This document shows positions 6,879 to 10,110 of a stretch of DNA of 10,110 bases, piece by piece. Source of the stretch: Shewanella sp. (lineage in GTDB: Bacteria > Pseudomonadota > Gammaproteobacteria > Enterobacterales > Shewanellaceae). The notes beneath the pieces are model-generated. The model made no database searches and had not been told where the DNA came from. It saw only the letters and a list, made by a program, of their open reading frames with translations. The stretch spans positions 1-10,110 of the forward strand of contig SDWK01000676.1 in the NCBI GenBank assembly GCA_004195335.1, read 5' to 3'. Both the position numbers and the translations under genes were made by a program. Position 1 is the stretch's first letter; each line of letters starts with the position of its first letter.

Positions 6879-6983
6879 TAGATGCTCAGTAATGAGTAAA
6901 GTTCTACGAGTGTGGGCTTATCTATGACGTAAGCTCTGGCTCTGGCGCAGATTCATAAGCTGTCCCAGCTCCACCGTCCCTTA

Positions 6984-8036
6984 TTATCTAAAGCTCTCAT
7001 TTATCGTCTGCAAAACATGATTCCCCGGGCAGAGTGTCTCCTGCTTCAGGGCATTGAGGGGGGTATCGGTTGTCTGATTAATTTCATGGTAATCATCGGC
7101 TTCTGGGTCTATATACATTAGCCCCGTTAATATCTTACCTTCGGCCTTCACCTGTTCAATTTTGGCCATGGCATGTAAACGGTCATGGGCGTCATAATCC
7201 GGCTGAATTCGAGACAGGCGTAATATAGAGCCGTCATGCAAACAGATATCTTCGCTATCAGCATCACCATTTTCACAGCAGATCTCCTCTTTTATCGGCA
7301 CAAAATCGGCAATCGCCGCCGTGACTATATGGTCGTGGACATAGTCATAAGAACGCGTCGACTCGGGGGTGTTATTGAAGGTGACGCAAGGGGAGATGAT
7401 ATCGATAAAGGCGAAGCCCTTATGGCTTATCGCCGCCTTAATCAGAGGTACAAGTTGAGCCTTATCACCGGAAAAACTACGGGCAACGAAGGTCGCCCCA
7501 AACTGCAGTGCACTGACGCACAGGTCGATATCGGTAAACAGGCTAGCTTCTCCGGCCTTATTTTTCATCCCCTGCTCCGCCGTTGCGGCAAGCTGCCCCT
7601 TAGTTAAACCATAAACACCATTATTGGCGACCATATAGAGCATATTGAGTCTTCTGCGAACCACATGGGCAAACTGACCAAAGCCGATAGAGGCACTGTC
7701 TCCGTCGCCAGACATGCCCAGATAGATCAGGTCGCGGTTGGCCATATTTGCGCCTGTTGCCACCGACGGCATGCGGCCATGTACGGTATTAAACCCATGA
7801 GCGTGATTGAGGAAGTAGTTCGGTGCTTTAGAAGAGCAGCCAATACCGGATATTTTTGCAACTCGGTGAGGCGGGAGTGATAACTCGGCGCAGGCCTGAG
7901 TTACCGCGGCGGTGATGGCGTCGTGGCCACAACCGGCACACAGGGTAGACAGGGCTCCCTCATAATCCCTATGGGTTAAACCTAGATCGTTCACCTCCAG
8001 ACGAGGATGTCTAAACTGGGGCTTTTGAAAACTCAT
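6984..8036 (-). CDS. korB: 2-oxoacid:ferredoxin oxidoreductase, beta subunit
   Basis: This is the subunit that binds thiamine diphosphate and a [4Fe-4S] cluster in enzymes that convert a 2-oxoacid plus CoA to acyl-CoA, CO2 and reduced ferredoxin. The 350-residue product has LCAGCGHD (C33, C36), GIGCSSK (C67) and ISPC (C217), the four cysteines expected to hold the cluster. The TPP motif runs from GDGD (110-113) to NNGVYGLTKGQ (N138, N139). The C-terminal third (HDGS, ITGL-like ILTGLMYIDPE, CPG) matches the extended tail of KorB-type proteins in proteobacteria. 2-Oxoglutarate is the likeliest substrate by family resemblance, but pyruvate or another 2-oxoacid is not excluded. AAAGGGA lies about 9 nt before the ATG. 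The gene follows korA by 83 bp on the same strand. Confidence 0.92.
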   Translation of the reverse strand: MSFQKPQFRHPRLEVNDLGLTHRDYEGALSTLCAGCGHDAITAAVTQACAELSLPPHRVAKISGIGCSSKAPNYFLNHAHGFNTVHGRMPSVATGANMANRDLIYLGMSGDGDSASIGFGQFAHVVRRRLNMLYMVANNGVYGLTKGQLAATAEQGMKNKAGEASLFTDIDLCVSALQFGATFVARSFSGDKAQLVPLIKAAISHKGFAFIDIISPCVTFNNTPESTRSYDYVHDHIVTAAIADFVPIKEEICCENGDADSEDICLHDGSILRLSRIQPDYDAHDRLHAMAKIEQVKAEGKILTGLMYIDPEADDYHEINQTTDTPLNALKQETLCPGNHVLQTINESFR

Positions 8037-8043
8037 ACTTTTG

Positions 8044-8119
8044 ATCCCTTTCCAATACTGTTAATCCGAGAGCGGGTCGAGAGCCGTTCGATAACTCCCA
8101 GATAACCAATCCCTTTCCA
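8044..8119 (-). repeat. duplicated ribosome-binding region at the korA/korB junction
   Basis: TGGAAAGGGAT (minus strand) occurs twice in the 83-bp korA-korB gap, directly after the korA stop (8109-8119) and just ahead of korB (8044-8054), 65 bp apart. After the upstream copy a GAGTTATCGAA resembles the GAGTTTTCAAA at the start of korB (9 of 11). Only the copy near korB has a start codon at a useful distance. It may be a decayed local duplication of the korB start. Confidence 0.55.
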
Positions 8120-9949
8120 TTAACCTGCGACTCGATTCGTTTGTGCCAATAAATGTTCCTGCACCGAATCGGCAATAAACTCACCCGTGATGGCTAAGCC
8201 ATCGTAATGAAGTATCGGTGTCATAGCCGCTGGGTCTATCGTCAACTCATTGCACAGTAATGTCCTGAGCTGTCCATCTCTGTTTTGTTCGATAACAAAC
8301 ACCTGATCATGGCTATCGATAAAGTCGAGAACCTGCGCACCAAAAGGAAATCCTCTTACACGCATGCTGTTAGCTTTCACCCCCAGCTCCACCAGTAGTG
8401 CTACCGCTTCAGGAATCGCTTCTAGAGTCGAGCCGTAAAAAACTAAGCCAACCGATGCAGACTTAGCGTTAAGTTGAATAACGGGCTCAGGGAGAAGTGA
8501 GGCTGCGGTGGCAAATTTATGGCTCAGGCGTTTCATATTATTGGTGTAATCTTCTGCCTTCTCTGAATATGCAGCGTGTTCATTACGTGAGGTTCCACGG
8601 GTGAAGAAGGCGCCTTTCTTAGGATGGGTACCCGGCAGGGTGCGATAACAGATCCCATCACCATCAATGTCGGCATATCGCGCAAAGTCGGCAACCTCAT
8701 CCAGCTCCTGAGCATCGAGTACTTTTCCCAGATCGTATTTATGACCGTCATCCCAATTAAAAGGGCGACAGAGATGATGATTCATGCCGGTATCGAGATC
8801 TGTCATCAATATGATGGGGGTTTGCAGTCTGTCGGCCAAATCGAAGGCTAAGGCACTAAATTTAAAACATTCATATGGCGATGATGGGATTAAGAGTACC
8901 TGCTTACTATCGCCGTGAGAGGCGTAAGCGCAGGTCAGCATATCTGATTGCTGGGTACGAGTCGGCATGCCCGTCGAAGGCCCCGCCCTTTGTACATCGA
9001 TGAGCACTAACGGAACTTCGGCAAAATAAGCCAGCCCTAAAAATTCAGTCATTAGTGAGATCCCGGGGCCACTGGTGGCAGTAAAGGCCCTCGCCCCATT
9101 CCAACCCGCGCCCATGGCGACTCCGATGGCCGCGGTTTCATCTTCAGCTTGTACTATGGCGTAGTTTTTCTGGCCACTGGCGGGATCGATACGTAACCGT
9201 TTGCAGTAAGATGAAAACTTCTCGATAACCGAAGTTGATGGAGTGATCGGGTACCAGCCCACCACAGTCGCACCGCCATAAACCGCTCCCAGAGCGCAGG
9301 CAGTATTGCCATCGACCATAATTCTATCGCCCACCAAATCTCGGCGTTCAACGTGTATGGCTAACGGACAGCTAAACTGTTTATTCGCAAATTGAAAGCC
9401 AAGCTCCAAGGCGTACAGGTTGGGACGGATAAGCTTATCTTTTCCCTTAAACTGTTCCGACACCAGCTGCCTGAGTACCTGAAAATCAAGGCCAAGCAGA
9501 GCGGCCATGGCTCCCACATAGATCACATTCTTAAATAGCTGTCGCTGACGTTGATCAGTGTACTCGGTGCGGCAGATCTCGGAGATAGGCATCCCTAAAA
9601 AGGTAATATCCTCACGCTCAAGACGCTTAGTTAACATACAGCTGGAGTCATACAGCAGATAGCCTCCGGCTCGTACCGAGTCTATATCTTCACTCAAGGT
9701 CTGAGCATTCATGGCCACCACCATTTCAGGCGATCCGCCGCGACGCCCCAGATAGCCTTTCTCACTGATCCTCACCTCGAACCAGGTGGGCATCCCTTGA
9801 ATATTAGATGGAAATATATTCTTAGCGCTTACCGGGAGCCCCATTCGCATGATGGCCTTGGCGAACATATTGTTCGCACTCGCAGAACCGGTACCGTTAG
9901 TATTGGCAAAGCGCACCACAAATTCGTTGATTGATTGACATTGGGTCAT
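8120..9949 (-). CDS. korA: 2-oxoacid:ferredoxin oxidoreductase, fused gamma-alpha subunit
   Basis: This is the partner of KorB. The 609-residue product is a natural fusion. Residues 1 to about 195 are a gamma domain (FANTNGTGSASANNMFAKA; FPSNIQGMPTWFEVRIS; GYLGRRGGSPEMVVAMN). From about 215 it is an alpha subunit with GWYPITPSTS (Y233-T-P237), QAEDETAAIGVAMGAGWNGA (E269-D-E271), TSGPG (293-297) and DVQRAGPSTGMPTRTQQSD. A C-terminal transketolase-like domain (from about 500) has VFYGST and ALLVELG. Family length is near 600, so it looks intact. The KorAB dimer type carries no 8-Fe ferredoxin domain of its own and so needs ferredoxin or a separate electron-transfer subunit. AAGG lies 10 nt before the ATG. 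The start overlaps the stop of a short upstream frame as ATGA, which points to coupling. Confidence 0.93.
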   Translation of the reverse strand: MTQCQSINEFVVRFANTNGTGSASANNMFAKAIMRMGLPVSAKNIFPSNIQGMPTWFEVRISEKGYLGRRGGSPEMVVAMNAQTLSEDIDSVRAGGYLLYDSSCMLTKRLEREDITFLGMPISEICRTEYTDQRQRQLFKNVIYVGAMAALLGLDFQVLRQLVSEQFKGKDKLIRPNLYALELGFQFANKQFSCPLAIHVERRDLVGDRIMVDGNTACALGAVYGGATVVGWYPITPSTSVIEKFSSYCKRLRIDPASGQKNYAIVQAEDETAAIGVAMGAGWNGARAFTATSGPGISLMTEFLGLAYFAEVPLVLIDVQRAGPSTGMPTRTQQSDMLTCAYASHGDSKQVLLIPSSPYECFKFSALAFDLADRLQTPIILMTDLDTGMNHHLCRPFNWDDGHKYDLGKVLDAQELDEVADFARYADIDGDGICYRTLPGTHPKKGAFFTRGTSRNEHAAYSEKAEDYTNNMKRLSHKFATAASLLPEPVIQLNAKSASVGLVFYGSTLEAIPEAVALLVELGVKANSMRVRGFPFGAQVLDFIDSHDQVFVIEQNRDGQLRTLLCNELTIDPAAMTPILHYDGLAITGEFIADSVQEHLLAQTNRVAG

Positions 9950-9973
9950 CTGTCTTCAGCCTTTACATTATTA
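9932..9973. repeat. 42-bp direct repeat, copy 1 (korA start)
   Basis: This 42-bp sequence is identical to 10069-10110, a 137-bp offset. It contains the ribosome-binding site, ATG and first six codons of korA, together with the last codons of the short frame that overlaps it. Weaker similarity continues into korA to about 9911 (GCGCAC aligned with 10045), with a 3-nt indel. Confidence 0.95.
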
Positions 9974-10086
9974 TTCAAGATTAACGTCTTCATCTCCCAG
10001 GCACCTCTTGCGTCAGCAACGCTCGGCACACGATCCACAGTGAAGCGCACACCATCAGTCTCATTGACTGATTGACATTGGGTCAT
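9946..10086 (-). CDS. 46-codon frame made by junction duplication, overlaps korA
   Basis: The frame starts with an exact copy of the korA ribosome-binding site and first codons (MTQCQS, then VNE...VRF resembling korA INEF.VVRF), then diverges. It ends NNNVKAEDR with its TGA overlapping the korA ATG. A TGA lies in frame just upstream, so it is not the tail of a longer frame. In the copy at 10083-10110 another frame also ends NNVKAEDR-stop. The simplest reading is that NNNVKAEDR is the C-terminus of an upstream gene, and that a tandem duplication of the gene junction has made a chimera: korA head plus upstream-gene tail. It may be translated, because the signals are identical, but I do not expect a functional protein. 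Confidence 0.35.
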   Translation of the reverse strand: MTQCQSVNETDGVRFTVDRVPSVADARGAWEMKTLILNNNVKAEDR

Positions 10087-10110
10087 CTGTCTTCAGCCTT
10101 TACATTATTA
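10069..10110. repeat. 42-bp direct repeat, copy 2 (reaches window edge)
   Basis: Identical to 9932-9973. The match runs to the last base of the window, so its true length is unknown. On the minus strand it supplies a ribosome-binding site, an ATG at 10086 and the end (stop at 10083-10085) of a frame entering from outside the window. Confidence 0.95.

Noticed and set aside
6879..6983. Shared terminator between the membrane-protein gene and korB
   Set aside because: Only a 5-bp stem with a 3-nt loop (6958-6970) and no T-tract on either strand; not enough to call.
7236..7607. 123-codon plus-strand open frame opposite korB
   Set aside because: It is antisense to a well-matched enzyme gene, with no ribosome-binding site or recognisable product.

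Overview
The window looks like a chromosomal segment of a marine gammaproteobacterium, most probably Shewanella. TsaD, S21, DnaG and RpoD all read as close relatives of the Escherichia coli proteins. The order tsaD (divergent) / rpsU-yqeY-dnaG-rpoD, with yqeY placed between rpsU and dnaG, is the arrangement I know from Shewanella and Vibrio. The genus assignment is by recognition, not by a search.

Layout. Positions 1-46 hold a 7-bp tandem repeat just past the end of tsaD. tsaD (47-1060, minus) makes the tRNA t6A enzyme. A 385-bp divergent intergenic region (1064-1448) carries a hairpin-rich repeat, a near-consensus DnaA box, three closely spaced GATC sites and a sigma70-type promoter for rpsU. 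The macromolecular synthesis operon follows on the plus strand: rpsU (S21), yqeY (GatB/YqeY domain), an internal terminator-like hairpin, dnaG (primase) and rpoD (sigma70). It closes with a strong intrinsic terminator at 5926-5953. A single tRNA gene with anticodon CAT (6102-6178) has two candidate promoters and its own terminator. Its acceptor and anticodon stems match tRNA-Ile2, the lysidine-modified AUA reader, rather than elongator tRNA-Met. A small four-helix membrane protein of unknown function comes next (6462-6878). The right third is a convergent minus-strand pair for a 2-oxoacid:ferredoxin oxidoreductase: korA-type (fused gamma-alpha, 8120-9949) followed by korB-type (thiamine diphosphate and Fe-S subunit, 6984-8036).

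How the genes work together. The operon links translation initiation (S21), replication priming (DnaG) and housekeeping transcription (RpoD) under one main promoter, with an attenuator ahead of dnaG and a possible extra promoter ahead of rpoD. tsaD and tRNA-Ile2 both belong to ANN/AUA decoding, but their nearness is probably chance. The korAB pair is a separate metabolic unit that oxidatively decarboxylates a 2-oxoacid to the acyl-CoA with reduction of ferredoxin. Its genes start upstream of the window.

The most unusual structure is at the right edge. The translation start of korA, together with what looks like the tail of an upstream gene, is duplicated with a 137-bp offset. This creates a 46-codon chimeric reading frame whose stop overlaps the korA start (ATGA). 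A fainter duplication of the ribosome-binding region lies at the korA/korB junction. I saw no defence system, CRISPR array, transposase or prophage.
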